Shown: one piece after another, positions 1-14,341 of the stretch | Numbering within the stretch: the stretch's first letter is position 1 | Layout: each line of letters starts with the position of its first letter | DNA from: Casuarina equisetifolia | Lineage: Eukaryota > Streptophyta > Magnoliopsida > Fagales > Casuarinaceae | Length of the DNA stretch: 64,000 nt | NCBI GenBank assembly: GCA_028551475.1 | Contig: CM052354.1 | Coordinates: 27,365,258-27,429,257, forward strand | Reading direction: 5' to 3' | Notes under the pieces: generated by a model | The model's database searches: none | Told to the model about the DNA's origin: nothing | The model's input: the letters and a program-made list of their open reading frames with translations, nothing else | Program-made: the position numbers and the translations under genes

Positions 1-364
1 GACTAGGAAGTAATTTCCAAGGCATTACATAAGGAAATGTCGAATCTAGCCTACAATTATGGTGGGATTTCATACAAACCTAAGTTGACTGCTCTCAACA
101 TGAGACTAAAAGTTCCAAAACTTCCCTTTCTGCTGTCCAGCATAAATATAACTGTCCCTTTCTCCCATGCTGGGAAGTGCATAGCTTACAATAATGAGCA
201 GAAAGGACTCTTCTAAACCAGGTCACCATTATTGGTAATTTCCTAATAATCGGAGAATACAAGAACTCTTTTGAGATGAAAAAAAATTTAACTGAAACCC
301 AATAAAAAGGCAAGTTAATAGTCAAAACTACTACATTCACAAATTTCTAGAGATAGCTTCTTAC

Positions 365-2026
365 TAGTTGTATGCGACCTTTCATAGGTATACGTAAGCG
401 ACTTTTTTCTGCTTGTGATTCATCAATGCTAAGGTTTCTCTTCATCTTGGAACCTCTTTCCTTGCTTGCTGCCATATTTGCAGGAAGGTCAATTGTTGAA
501 TAATAATACAAGTATTTATCTCCATCCACACTGGTTACACCAAATGGAAGTTTCTGTGGTTTAGGTGAGAAATTTCCTCCAATCACATTAAGAACAGCAA
601 GGAAACCCTCAATCCTCTGAAAGACAAAACAAAAAGAAAGGGAACTGAAATCAAAACCACTTAATGCCAACTTATAAACCATGGTAAGTCCGCTATAAAT
701 CCAATGCAACAAGAAGTTATATTACAAGACAGAGTGCTGAATGCCAACCTGACTAACTCTTCCAGATAATAACCGACCAGACAACAGAGACTCCTCAAAT
801 GAACCGACCAATGATCGTCTAATAGGCAGTCCACTCAGTGATCTAACCAATTTGGCATTGGAGGTAATGTCAGAATCCTGATTCCAATGCCGTCCCATGG
901 AGGTGGTGTTCTGAGAAATAGATAGGTCAAACTTCTTATGCAAATTATCAAGATCCTCAGATGATTTACCCGATATCTGTGTACTGTTTCTTTTAGAAGA
1001 TAAATAGTCTGAGAAAGTTCCATCAAGTGACTGTTTCATGTCCTTGAAAGTTATATTCTTATCATCTACCTCTATTGTATTATCTCTACGTCCTCCCATA
1101 AATATCGCTCTTTCAGGGAATTTTGGACCAAGGGGAGACAAAGACAAGGGAGGTGAAACCACCTTTTTTGGAGTTGGAGCTATGGCTATTGCGGCAGTTT
1201 TGGTCCTTACCTCATTTGATTCTCCTAAATAATTAAATTCAGGAGATGCTTTAAAATGATCATGACATTGAAACTCCTGTCTTACTAGCAACGGACCATC
1301 AGCAAGAAGAGTGGACTTTGCTCCACGATCATCATCCAATGAATTCCTCCATTCTGGGGAACATGACAGTGAGCAGATTGGAGTATTGAAATATGTGGAG
1401 TCCCCTTTATGAGCTCTCTTATGCTCTGGTGACACATAAACATTACGAGGATCATTACCACTTCTGTAATTACCGTGATCAACTCCATTGCCAATATCTA
1501 GGGATTTTCCGTTAAATTGATCAGAGAGCAGCATCCCATTCAAAGGAGACAACAGTCGCTTCCTGACCACTGATGCAGTGCACTCACCTGGATTATCTTT
1601 TATATTAGCCACATTAGAAGAAGATTGGATGCCATCAAACACATTAACAGGAGAACTTAAAGCCCTTGATTCAAAGCCTACAATTCTAGGAACAGGTCTC
1701 TGAATATTCCGTCCACTTATACCAGGAAACAAGCCATTTTGTTCCATAGAGTTAATCTTCCACTTATGCTTGCGGGATGTTCCATCTTTATGCATGGTTG
1801 AATAATCCGGTTCCTTTGGAAACTCTGGGATAGTTCTCCTTTGGAACTCTCCAAAGGAAGCACATGGAATTTCCATCTGAATGCGGTTGCCCAGATTTCC
1901 TCCATGCATTGCACTCAAGTCACAACTTCTCAAACCAACATTTCTAGGTGGATTTGGCACAAACGTGCTTAGTGAAACTGCCATTTCCTCAGCAATACTA
2001 CCAGAGGACACTTGAGGCAAGCCCAT
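365..2026 (-). CDS. Atos-like (DUF4210-type) protein, 5' coding part
   Basis: The first coding exon runs 2026 to 749 (426 codons, ATG at 2026), followed by a 132-nt GT-AG intron and a second exon 616 to 365 (84 codons); both junctions are in phase 0. The next donor lies at 364 and I find no further exon in 1-363, so the C-terminal part is outside the window. The protein opens MGLPQVSSG, has a long low-complexity serine-rich middle (GFESRALSSP, SPEHKRAHKG), and then the conserved block SLVGSFEESLLSGRLLSG continuing across the intron into RIEGFLAVLNVIGGNFSP and KLPFGVTSVDGD. That block is the Atos/DUF4210 signature of plant and animal Atossa-like proteins. The plant function is not established; the animal relative is a nuclear transcription regulator. 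The family assignment rests on remembered family motifs. Confidence 0.85.
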
Positions 2027-3560
2027 TCTATAGTTCAGTGTATTCTTCTTCTGAATATTTCAGGTCTTCTTTTATTTCACCCTAGCTACTGCACATTTAT
2101 TCCCTCAGTTCACTTTCATCTTCCATTGACAACTAAAATCAAGCTTCCCAGCCCCAACAGTGCCGACAAAGAAAAACTTCAAATGCACTAGTGCCCACTA
2201 ACAAACGAAGCAACTTTCGTCTAGCCTAATTCCAACTTCATATCATCTCTTCAAGTGAGAGGACTAAATCTATTTACCAAACGCAATCCTATTTCTTCCC
2301 TGACACTCCACTAAATAGTCGGGATAAACTCAGTCAAGATCCACTAATCTGAAAGGAACAGGTATTAATCCACATTTTGCCTTCATGCCATGAAGCAAAG
2401 AGCAAAGTGTGGTTCACAGCTTTCCAAACGTCAATGCACCATCCTGGAATAAAATTCAAAAGAACATCAACACCAAGTTTATGCTAATGAGAAAACAAAG
2501 ACTTCATGATCTTCTACATCTTCTTCTTTTTTTAAAGTAACAACCAATTATAGAAGGATACACAAACTATTATCTTCTACTTCACCTTAAATATACCATG
2601 TACAAAAGAAAACGAAATACAACTAGGATACTTATCATTTACATGAAGTTAACGGATAAACTTATTCGAAGTAACTGTTCATGATAGAACTACTAAAAAT
2701 AGAAATGATTAAACCTGATTAGTTTTACGTTATAATAAACCCACAGAAATTCTGAAACACTCACAGCCTATTAATGGAAGCAACAATTTGACTATCAAAC
2801 ACCCGTTTTAGTAACATTAACAGATGAAAGCCAGAACCAATCACTTTCACTTAATACAAAAATAAGGACAACCAAAATTTATGGAAGCGTAAAATAAAAG
2901 AATCCCATCCTCCCATTTTCAAGGTACCTATAGCCAATATAAGTAAAAACTATCCGGCCATCACCTCCCAGAATCAGAGGTCCTTTCGGCTGATCAGAAA
3001 CCACAAGAAAAGAAAAGAAGGAACAAGAACAAAAATCTATTTTCAGACTTAGCTGTTACATCATTGCATTGGAATGAAACTAACACCCCCCCCTTCTCTC
3101 AAATTCACCAAGCATATCGAGATTATTCATTTTCAGTTGGGATACTCGTCTCTATGAAACCAGAACATTAAGAATGGTAAGATCCATTAATGCCTTGCCA
3201 TCCTTTCCAAGATTTTCTCCCCAACCACAACAGATTGCAGCATCAGACACATCAAAACCTCAAAATCGCTTCTTAACTCAATGATTTACCAGACATCGGA
3301 GCTGCTTCTGAACTTTTCACACGCTTAGAGAAACTAATAATAAGAAAAACAAAAACTGAAGAAAAAAATACACACCAGTTAAAGCTTGCGATCAAACATA
3401 ACATATCATTAAGCAAGAACAATCCAAAAGGCAATTTCTCTGTTTGTTATTCTAAGCTTTTCTTCTTCCTCTTTCTCCTTCCAGTGTCTTCTGCTCTCCT
3501 TGCGGTTCCCCGTGTGACCATCTCTCCAAGCCTCTTAAACTGTGTTTGTGTTTACGTGTA
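2027..3560 (-). other. 5' leader with probable UTR intron, and promoter, of the Atos-like gene
   Basis: No coding sequence is seen. Just upstream of the ATG (minus strand) there is a good acceptor, tattcag, at about 2055, which suggests a 5'-UTR intron of about 1.3 kb. A purine-rich segment at about 3420-3540 (minus strand) looks like the non-coding first exon. The exact donor and transcription start cannot be fixed by eye. Confidence 0.4.
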
Positions 3561-5380
3561 ACGTATATCTGTACGTTGGTTATTGGGAATTGATAAGACT
3601 CTTACAAAGAAAAAGTTGAAGAATATCGGATGATTTGATTTAAGCCTCCCAAATTATAAAAAATTGCAAATTTAAAAAAGGAAAATGATGGGTCGGCATC
3701 GCTTAGCTAGAATTCTCTGGCTGGCTGCGTTTGTTCATCGAATACCACAAACTTTGCAAAAGGGAAAAGCGCACGGGAACTTGTCGTCTGTCCCTTGTTC
3801 CAACTCGCGGCTCTCTTTTTTTCTTGCACGTTCTTGTCAACGTCAGATTTCTGATGGCCTTACTTGTCCCCTACTTTCCTTCCTTTCCCTTGGTCGTCAT
3901 CCACAGTCAGGCTCCGTCCAGCAAGCAAAATTCAAGCAAAGGCCGTAAAGAAGATTCGCAAGGTGCCCACCAAGCAGATAACAGCCAAACTTCAATTTGT
4001 AATGAACTTCTTCTATGGTTCTCAATGTCTTTTTCCTCTTTTTGCTTGTTGCCTCCCTCCAAAGCTTTCGAACGACTCAACATGCTCCAATGTCTGACCT
4101 TGCTTATTTTAGACTTTCCATGACTAATGGGTAGCCCACAGAGAAGCCATGATTCAAGGCTTGATTTCTTGCTTTATTTCACCCTAAAGCTTCCCCAATG
4201 CGTGGAATAGAGGCCATTGCAAGTGCTTGATGCTAACAACTTTGCCGTGTGATATTAGTGTTTCATATTATTAAGGTAATAGCAATGTCTGTGTTTCTGT
4301 TTTATAGCAAGTACGTAATTGGACATTAAAATTGAAATTAAGTCCAGTTAAGAGATAAAAACTTCACTTCTTGAGCTTTGTTCAAGAGAGATTTTATCTC
4401 TTAAAAGTTGAAAATAATTCAAATTATATTTATCTAATTATTTGTACAATTGAGTTTATTCTTATTTAATGTTAAAGAGTGAATGGTGGAATGAATAAAT
4501 TGAAATTTGAATTACAAATTGAAACTCGAAATAACAATTATTTCTTACTTTGACTCTTTCCTATCACAACTACTTTTTATACTCTTCCTTGATTTTAAAC
4601 TTTTTTTTTAATAAATTCTTATTGTTGAGAACTTTTTGTTATGGAACAACTTGCTTCCCTTTAAATTTAAATAGAGGCTTTGTTCTTATTACCTATCTTG
4701 GATTAGAGGGACTCCTTACTATATGTTTGGATGAAAATTAGTATGGTCCATCACTTCACAAGTTAATTTTTATGTTATTTTTTAGCACCTCTAAGTACAA
4801 TAAAGTTATGTAAAAAGTAAAAATTGTTTATGTCGAACTATTGTAATAAAAAATGTATTGTAATATAGATGTTTAATCTCTTATTATTAAAATATAAGTG
4901 TGTATTTAATTAAATATGAATGTATTCATCCATTCCCATGTTACCCTTTTAAGTTGAAAATGTACTTCTTAATGTATTGTCAGAAACCTTCAACTTTGGC
5001 GGCTTTTTCTACTTCCAATGTTCCTCGGATATTCTTTGACCCAAACAACTTAGGCAGCATTTTGGCCTGTATTATGATGTACTCCGACACCCACTAATCC
5101 CATAATTTATTATTATTTTGTTTTATTTTGTGTATACTCGGGCCCCACTTCCCTCCCATCTCTTCAACTCAACTCAACTCAACGCTGCAGATTCACCAAG
5201 AATGCTGTGCTATACACAGCAATCAACCCCTTGTCCGAGCCCAGGCCCAACCTAGCCGCACGAGCGCACCGCATGAACTTCCTCACGCGCTGTCTGTGGC
5301 TCACGCGCGCTGGCCCACACGCAAACTACACGCTCTTCCTCGGTCTCTCTTACTTCAGTCTCTAAAAGGCGCAAAAGTAA
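3561..5380. other. Intergenic region, no gene recognised
   Basis: AT-rich intergenic DNA between two divergent genes, the Atos-like gene on the left and UBC27 on the right. Short open frames at 3685-4123 have no recognisable domain, no splice structure and no protein-like composition. From about 5150 the sequence becomes richer in GC and passes into the UBC27 promoter and leader. Confidence 0.5.
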
Positions 5381-5496
5381 AGCATCGACGGAGAGGCAGA
5401 GACTGTGGAGATAATTACTCTTTAATCCTGGTTTCCTTGGACGCTGCTTTGCGTGCGATTGCCTGTAAGGAAGTGGAAGGGGAAAGGGAGAAGAAG

Positions 5497-8189
<2,693 letters not shown>

Positions 8190-9169
8190 CGTGTGCACCC
8201 GCAGCCAAGCTTCTTTTGCACACTAGTTTATGGATCACTCACCACGACGCTGGAAATTACACAGCTTTTTAACTTGGAATAGCATAGTTTTTCTTCAATT
8301 TATCACTTGTGAATTGCCTGTTCCCAGACATGTCGTTTCTCATGATTCAACGGGGTCGATATTGTTGGATATCACCTAATTGTCAAGCAACTTCTGCCAT
8401 GAGGCTGTACTTGTCTGAACTATCAAACTTCTGATGGAGTCGAAATGTCTGAAATTCTAAATGGAATTTGTCCATTCAAGCTCTGTTTTAATCAACTGAT
8501 GAGTTAATCTGAAATGTGGGGAAGCATTCTCAGGTCAAATTTCCTTGGGGGAGATGCCAAAGAAAGCATGTCATTGAAGGCTTAAGTAGACACCCCTTCT
8601 TTGTCCATTCTGCATTCGATTATCCTTTCTTCTTGCTCTCTCATCCCATGTATTTTAGTCACTACTTTATCGAAAATATGTAAGGTTTGTTCTCGGAGAA
8701 CCTTCTGGTTTGTTTTCACAATGGAGAGAAATTCATGGATCCTGGTAATAGCCAAATAGCTAATGCTAATACGCATGGCATCTGCAGCAACATCAGTCTA
8801 ATATTGGTCTACAATAAAACGTCATCCGCAGGCCTTTCTGTTCAGGTTTGCGCCGTCTTGTGTCAAGCATGACCATATTTGCATCTGCATGATCCATGGA
8901 TGCTAAAGTGGATAGTGCAGCAGAAATATAAGTGATTTCCTCTGCTTAGCTTGATAATTGAACCCAAAGATGAAATTGAAAGAAGAAAATGAAATGAATA
9001 AAGAGAATCGTGATGAAGAGCTTCATTTTATTGCTTAGTGAAAATCTCCAACCTTCTGAGGAATGCATATACAAGAAAAATACATGACAATGGAAACAAT
9101 AGTACACAATACGTACCCTCTAGTTTTTGAACAGGATATAGTTCATACGAAGAATGCATTACAAGAGAG
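8190..9169. other. UBC27 3' UTR and convergent intergenic region
   Basis: This follows the UBC27 stop codon and separates it from a minus-strand microprotein gene. No domain-bearing frame is present. An AATAAA-like stretch at about 8997-9001 could serve as a polyadenylation signal, but the transcript end cannot be placed. Confidence 0.4.
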
Positions 9170-9301
9170 TTAAGAGCAATGGTAGACAGTTACTCTCCTT
9201 GCAGGAGGGGGCTGGCAGATGACAAAGAAGGCCATTGCTAAGACAAGAGCCAACACCAGTCCTATCAGTATTGCATCATCCGAATGCGAGCAGCATCCCA
9301 T
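9170..9301 (-). CDS. Candidate 43-aa membrane microprotein (MGCC N-terminus)
   Basis: A 43-codon frame from ATG at 9301 to TAA at 9170. It begins MGCCSHSDD, a typical N-myristoylation plus palmitoylation start, followed by one strong transmembrane segment (AILIGLVLALVLAMAFFVIC) and a short basic tail CQPPPARRVTVYHCS. The start context on the minus strand (aaaATGG) is good for a plant. The frame is open upstream to 9418, but the MGCC start is the more protein-like choice. I do not recognise a named family; the architecture suggests a single-pass or lipid-anchored membrane peptide. It could still be a chance frame, because no codon-use or homology test was possible. Confidence 0.45.
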   Translation of the reverse strand: MGCCSHSDDAILIGLVLALVLAMAFFVICQPPPARRVTVYHCS

Positions 9302-12300
9302 TTTCAATTTTGGATCCCTCAGAGAATATCCAAGAAGAAAGATGGAGTACTGTGATTCAAAGAGTGTTGGGTGGTGATTAAGAAGTGGACTCCTATCCAC
9401 AGAACGAGTAACAACCAATGGGAAGCTGACACTTCAGTTCTAAATGTGGTTCCTTCTACATCTCTAATTTTTGGTTGTTCTGATGCTTTTACTTGCTTGT
9501 GGCTGGGAGTCGATGGCAAGAGTTTCCAAATTCCGTATACACATAAATGAAAGCCTATTGTTTGTAGACGAAGACTTTGTTCTTCTTTTCTCGGTAGCCC
9601 TTCAGCCCAACCCACTTGATCCAAAGGCCTTTATTCTTCCTAATGGTTGACAAAAGCCCTTTTATCCACAAGAGTCCAAGAAAGTTGGTCGATCAACAGG
9701 GATTGTACAACTTTCCTAGCTATAACAGTGATAAGACTGTTCAGCAATCCGAGAATCGTTGTCATAGTCATTAAAGGGACTGCAATGCATAATGACACTA
9801 AAGAAAAGGTCAATTTCAAAGGGCTTCAGCTTTTTGAAAGCTGAAACCTTTTCAAGAGACGGCAATTGCAGTGAAAAGAGACCCTTAAAACTCTTCTCAA
9901 AAGCGGCAATCGAAACCCCCAAACTTTACGTAGATGAAACAGCCTTTCAAAATTTCGCTTTGTTCTTTTTTAGCAGCCCACAAAGCAGCTTTCTCTTTAG
10001 AAATTCAAGCTCTCCTGAACTGACAACGGTAGGGGAGAGAACAGGCCGTGGTAAGGAACCAGCAGGAGGCACTCATTGTGGGTAAAAGGCCAATGCGTGG
10101 CTAACAGTGGTACACCAAAATAGACGTACGTTTCCGGAGAGAGACACGGTGAAGGAAGACTGAGTAGAATGGAAATGTCAGCAGGGCATTAAAGAAGAGC
10201 ATTCAATAGGACCCAAGACGGAAGTAATGGCGCTGTGATTGTTGAATTCAGCGCGTTCAAACTAACGTGCTTTGAGTTTCAGACTCATTGACTCGTGTTC
10301 TTCACACTGGTTTCTCGCAAAGCAAGCGCCCTTTGTCAAAGTTAATCCACGCAGGTCGCTGTCTTTTCTTTTTCATTTACGACCCTACTTTCAAATCCTT
10401 CCTCCTTTTCTTATTTTTATATGAGTCTTCACCCCAGGCTTGGGTTTCGCTTAAACTTCTAACGTGCCCCCGAGGGAATACATCTTTTTTAGGCTTTGGG
10501 TTTGGTAAAACCAATCAAACTCTAGTAGAACATTATCAAATCAACCACTTTTCTTCTGGGTTAGATGTCTTTACTTGAGCATCCTTCGTTAGAAGAGGTA
10601 AGTAAGGTATCGAATCAATCTTTTCTAAACCGTTCCTTCTTATCTTTTTCATGTTCAGAATCCCAAGTACTTTTCCTCTTTAACCATGGGAAGCAAGCAC
10701 CGCGCACCTAGAATATGGTGCAAAATAAGAAGTTAAACTATGTAATTAGCTAAAGTTAGCATTTCTTAAGAAGCTTATATTCTTTCTTAAAGCCGACTTA
10801 GAGTCTAATGGTTAAAGTAGGTCAAAGATGAGAAGGAATAACTGATTTGACATGTACGAGAGAATACTGTGATTCCTTTTTGCATGGATCAGCATGGGGA
10901 GCTGTTCATCAATAACTTTATAAGTTTGTACGAGGTTTAATTCATAGACCCAATATCTATGGATGAAGTCTAACTTCATAAGTTTGTAGTTTGTAGTTTG
11001 TGTTTGAGATTTTGTAAAGCAAATATTTTGGATTCAAATCTTATCATTTGTATTTTTTACTAATTCAAGTATGTTTTGAGAGAAGTCATTGCTTTCTATT
11101 TTAAACCATCAAACAAAATTTGGTGGAGTTTTGAATCATTAAAAAAAAGAATAATAACAAAATTCTTTTTATTTATCCAAATTTTCAAATAGTTTCTTGA
11201 CTACGTGAGATAATTATTAATTATTCTTACGTAAGGCATCTTCTCATCATGCTAGTTTAGACAGTGAGAGCCCATGATGGTAAATGAAACTTCAAAGAAA
11301 ACCCAACCAACTGCTCTACCTAACGACTTGAAAAATGACATCGTTTTGGGTTTAAATTGTTGAAATCTCAATCACATCATTTTACCAAACGCAAGGATTG
11401 TGCAGGAAGAAACATACCTTTCCATGATTTGCTGTGCTTGTCCATTTCCTTTTCTCATTAGTCTTCTTTTGGTTGTTGAAACTTCCAACGTTGTGTTTCA
11501 TGGAATGAGAAAGACACAATATTAAACAAATAGGGCAAAATGAAGTGACGTCTGAACGGGGTTGACGGCTATTACAAATTGTGTTTTTCTATGGCCTCCA
11601 TCTTTGCCATTTGAAAAAGTAACCTGTTGGCTGTCTGACTGGCCTTTGAAGATTCAGAGGGCGAGCGTTGAAATGATAGAGAATAAATTCACTGTACAAG
11701 AAAAGATGTGGTACCTCCTCAGCCAATTATATAATCTCCTTATAAATTGATTCAAGCTTTCTTAACCTAGGAAGATGCTCTTTATACATGACATTCAAAA
11801 CTCACAAATGATTTGTAAAAAAAAAAAAATTATTTTATGATCAAACCCAGAATCTATATTGACAATGAAGAGATTTATTAAAAACGATGTCAATTATCCT
11901 ATATTACCTACGAAATTATTTTATAAAACAAAATCTATGTCTCTTATTTATACATTATTATTAGATAATAGAATCTCATATTAAAGAGAATAACATTTGT
12001 AATATGTTATATAAATTTAATTAATTTAAACTTGATCAAATTCTAAAAATAAGTCAATCTCGATTACTACTGAGATTAAATTTGAATTTTTTATTTTATT
12101 TTTTAAATACACACACCCAAAAAAGGAGGAGAGGAGATTTGAATTATTGAGTTAGCTCAAAAAACACTATTGAGCTAGGGCTCACCTGACTAAACTTGAA
12201 TTTACTCAATAATTTAATTATATAAAGAAATTTGTAAGGAAACTTTTCTCACTTGGTGATTTGCTACTGTTATTTCCTAATATAGTATTACATTACATTA

Positions 12301-12442
12301 ATTACACTTTTTTTTAAGTGGGTTAAGTGCTTCTTGAGGATACTGCAAGATAAAAATAGGAGCAAGCCTAGAAAATCTAGAGGTCTTTAAAGCAAACATG
12401 CACTGTGCCAAAGCATGTTCCACACACCTTTTTGTACTTTCG
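9302..12442. other. Intergenic region
   Basis: No supported gene. Short frames at 9647-10085, 10288-10578 and 11562-11750 lack domains. A small hairpin-forming palindrome (arms ttcagcttt and aaagctgaa) lies at about 9825-9845. The part from 10.6 to 12.3 kb is strongly AT-rich with small direct repeats such as gtttgta at about 10985. Confidence 0.4.
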
Positions 12443-12447
12443 ACAGA

Positions 12448-13691
12448 TGTTCGGTGAAATCTAAATGCAAGTGAACATGTCGAACAAGTAATATAATGAT
12501 AAAAAAGATATCGTCCCACAGAGATTGGTGATTACTAGACCAACTAATTACTAACGGTGAATAACTCCTAGAATTTATCTAGCAAACCAAATTGATGGAT
12601 GATAGATTAACTAACTAAGTCTAAGAAAACTTAATAAAAGAAATATGTTAGAGCATATGACTTCACCATAATTACTAGGTACTAATATTGATTATTTATG
12701 CTTGCAAGAGAGATAATATCTATGTGATGGCGGAATTTTCTAATTTATTTACTATCCTATGTCTAGATATAGCAAACCTACTTAGTTCATTAATTCACTA
12801 TATCTCTATATGTGAATTGAAACAAACCAAATGCATTAGGATCTATGAATATTCCCAGTTTACACCAAAAGCCACACAAACAATATGGTATATGTCTATC
12901 CATATTTAATTTATGGTTACATATTACAAGAAGCAACTGCATGCTATTTTCTGTCGGTCTTTAACATGCAAATCAAGTCATCTAAGTGGTAGCTAATCAC
13001 CTAAAAGCATTAAACTCCGTAATATGTAACTTCACATAAATAAAATATCTTACAAAACATAATAATCATAAGATTCATACCATCATAATTAGGTTACATC
13101 GTAGCTCTAACAAAAATAAACTAAAACATAAAGAAATAATGAGGAAGAATGATAATAAGAAATAAAGAAGACATCTTGAATCCAAGAACAAGAAGTCTGT
13201 CACCCTTTTTGTCTTCTCTTTAAGAAAACCTTGAATTATTGGCTTCTTTCTTGAGTTGTGCTCAATTTCCTCCTTCTCTTTCTTTTGCCTTTTCTCTTCT
13301 CTTAAATAGGGTTTAGGTTTAGACCTACCTCCTATCCTAGTAGAATTAGATTTTAGAGACCTAAAACAATTGAGTTTTGAACTCCTAAATTAATTGAGAC
13401 TTGAATTCCTAACATGATTGGATTTTCTATTTAAATAGAAAATCTAATAACAATAGAAAATCTAATAACAATTATCTAAAGCCCAAGCCCATCTTTACTC
13501 TCTTGATCTTGATATTACAATTTTATCACACAATAAGCATCAGGTTCTCTATGTTCATCCTTTTTCTCCTTGTGCTACAAAAACAAGACAAATTCAAATA
13601 AATAAGATGAGTTCAAATATTTTCTCATAAACATTGTATTATTTATTACCTAAAAAATAGGTAAAATAACTCTATAAAAATAGAGTTATCA
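12448..13691 (-). mobile_element. Solo LTR (family S, copy 1), 1244 bp
   Basis: On the minus strand the element starts TGATAACTC and ends ACCGAACA. It is flanked by a perfect 5-bp target duplication (plus strand acaga at 12443-12447 and 13692-13696). No internal retroelement region or second LTR lies nearby, so it is a solo LTR, presumably left by LTR-LTR recombination. A second copy in plus orientation sits at 31582-38973, split by an L1. A short gene-like purine stretch lies in its middle, but no frame is supported. Superfamily cannot be assigned without an internal region. Confidence 0.85.
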
Positions 13692-13696
13692 ACAGA

Positions 13697-14341
13697 TCCA
13701 GAAACCCTCTCATTGAAGCTCTCAAGAATGATAAAATCCGCAAAGCCCTCCATATTTATTCAGTAATAAATGAAAATCACGTCCCTTTTATTGTGTTCGG
13801 TCTGGTGGTTAGATTTCGAATTTATTTTTTATAAAAGCTTTTCTTGTTTTCTTTTCCATGGATTGTTGTGATGCCGGGAAATGAATGGACCATGATTGAC
13901 CCTGTATGGGTTGTCAAAAAGGCGAGCTTACCTTTCTTCCGCCGCTTTTGACCTTTGCGGTTTCTACTCCTACCACGACGTCGTCGTCATCATCATCTCC
14001 GTGGATTTATCAGACTTTGTTAGAGAGAGAGAGAGAGAGAGAGTTCCCGCGAAGTGGCAGTCCCGTAATTATTCCCAAAACCGCGACCTGTTTCCTTTAT
14101 ATGCCACCCAAAATCGCAGTGTTGCGGAATCGAACTTGAGCTGGGACTCTCTCGTTGGGCTGCGTCTTGCTCTGCGTGTGTCGTACACTTGCCGAAGGAT
14201 CATCTGCTTTAACCGTCGTGTTCTGGAGTCTGCGCTCTGGCTGTGAGGAATCACGGGTTTGGAAGACTGAACTGCTGGTTTCCATTCGCCGGAAGACCTC
14301 TCATGAGCCGCCGGAAGGCTGGCAGCTCGGAGACCTGACGG
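13697..14341 (+). promoter_or_regulatory. Promoter and 5' leader of the CDK-like kinase, with GA microsatellite
   Basis: The segment between the solo LTR and the kinase ATG. It contains an AG dinucleotide repeat of about ten units at 14022-14042 and becomes GC-rich toward the ATG. GA/CT repeats are common in plant core promoters and leaders and can bind BPC/GAGA-type factors. The transcription start was not determined. The solo LTR ends about 650 bp upstream of the ATG and so forms the distal promoter border. Confidence 0.5.
14022..14042. repeat. (GA)n microsatellite in the kinase 5' leader
   Basis: About ten AG/GA units in the proximal promoter or leader of the CDK-like gene; likely length-polymorphic. 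Confidence 0.95.

Noticed and set aside
1-340. Minus-strand frame 95-340 as the third exon of the Atos-like gene
   Set aside because: It lacks the expected continuation of the conserved domain, and no fitting acceptor leads into it; it looks intronic.
3685-4123. Overlapping plus-strand frames of 77-130 codons upstream of UBC27
   Set aside because: No domain, no splice structure, and composition like intergenic DNA.
5128-5496. In-frame extension upstream of the UBC27 ATG
   Set aside because: The E2 fold starts at MVDFARVQ; the extension has leader-like composition and would add 123 residues not found in the family.
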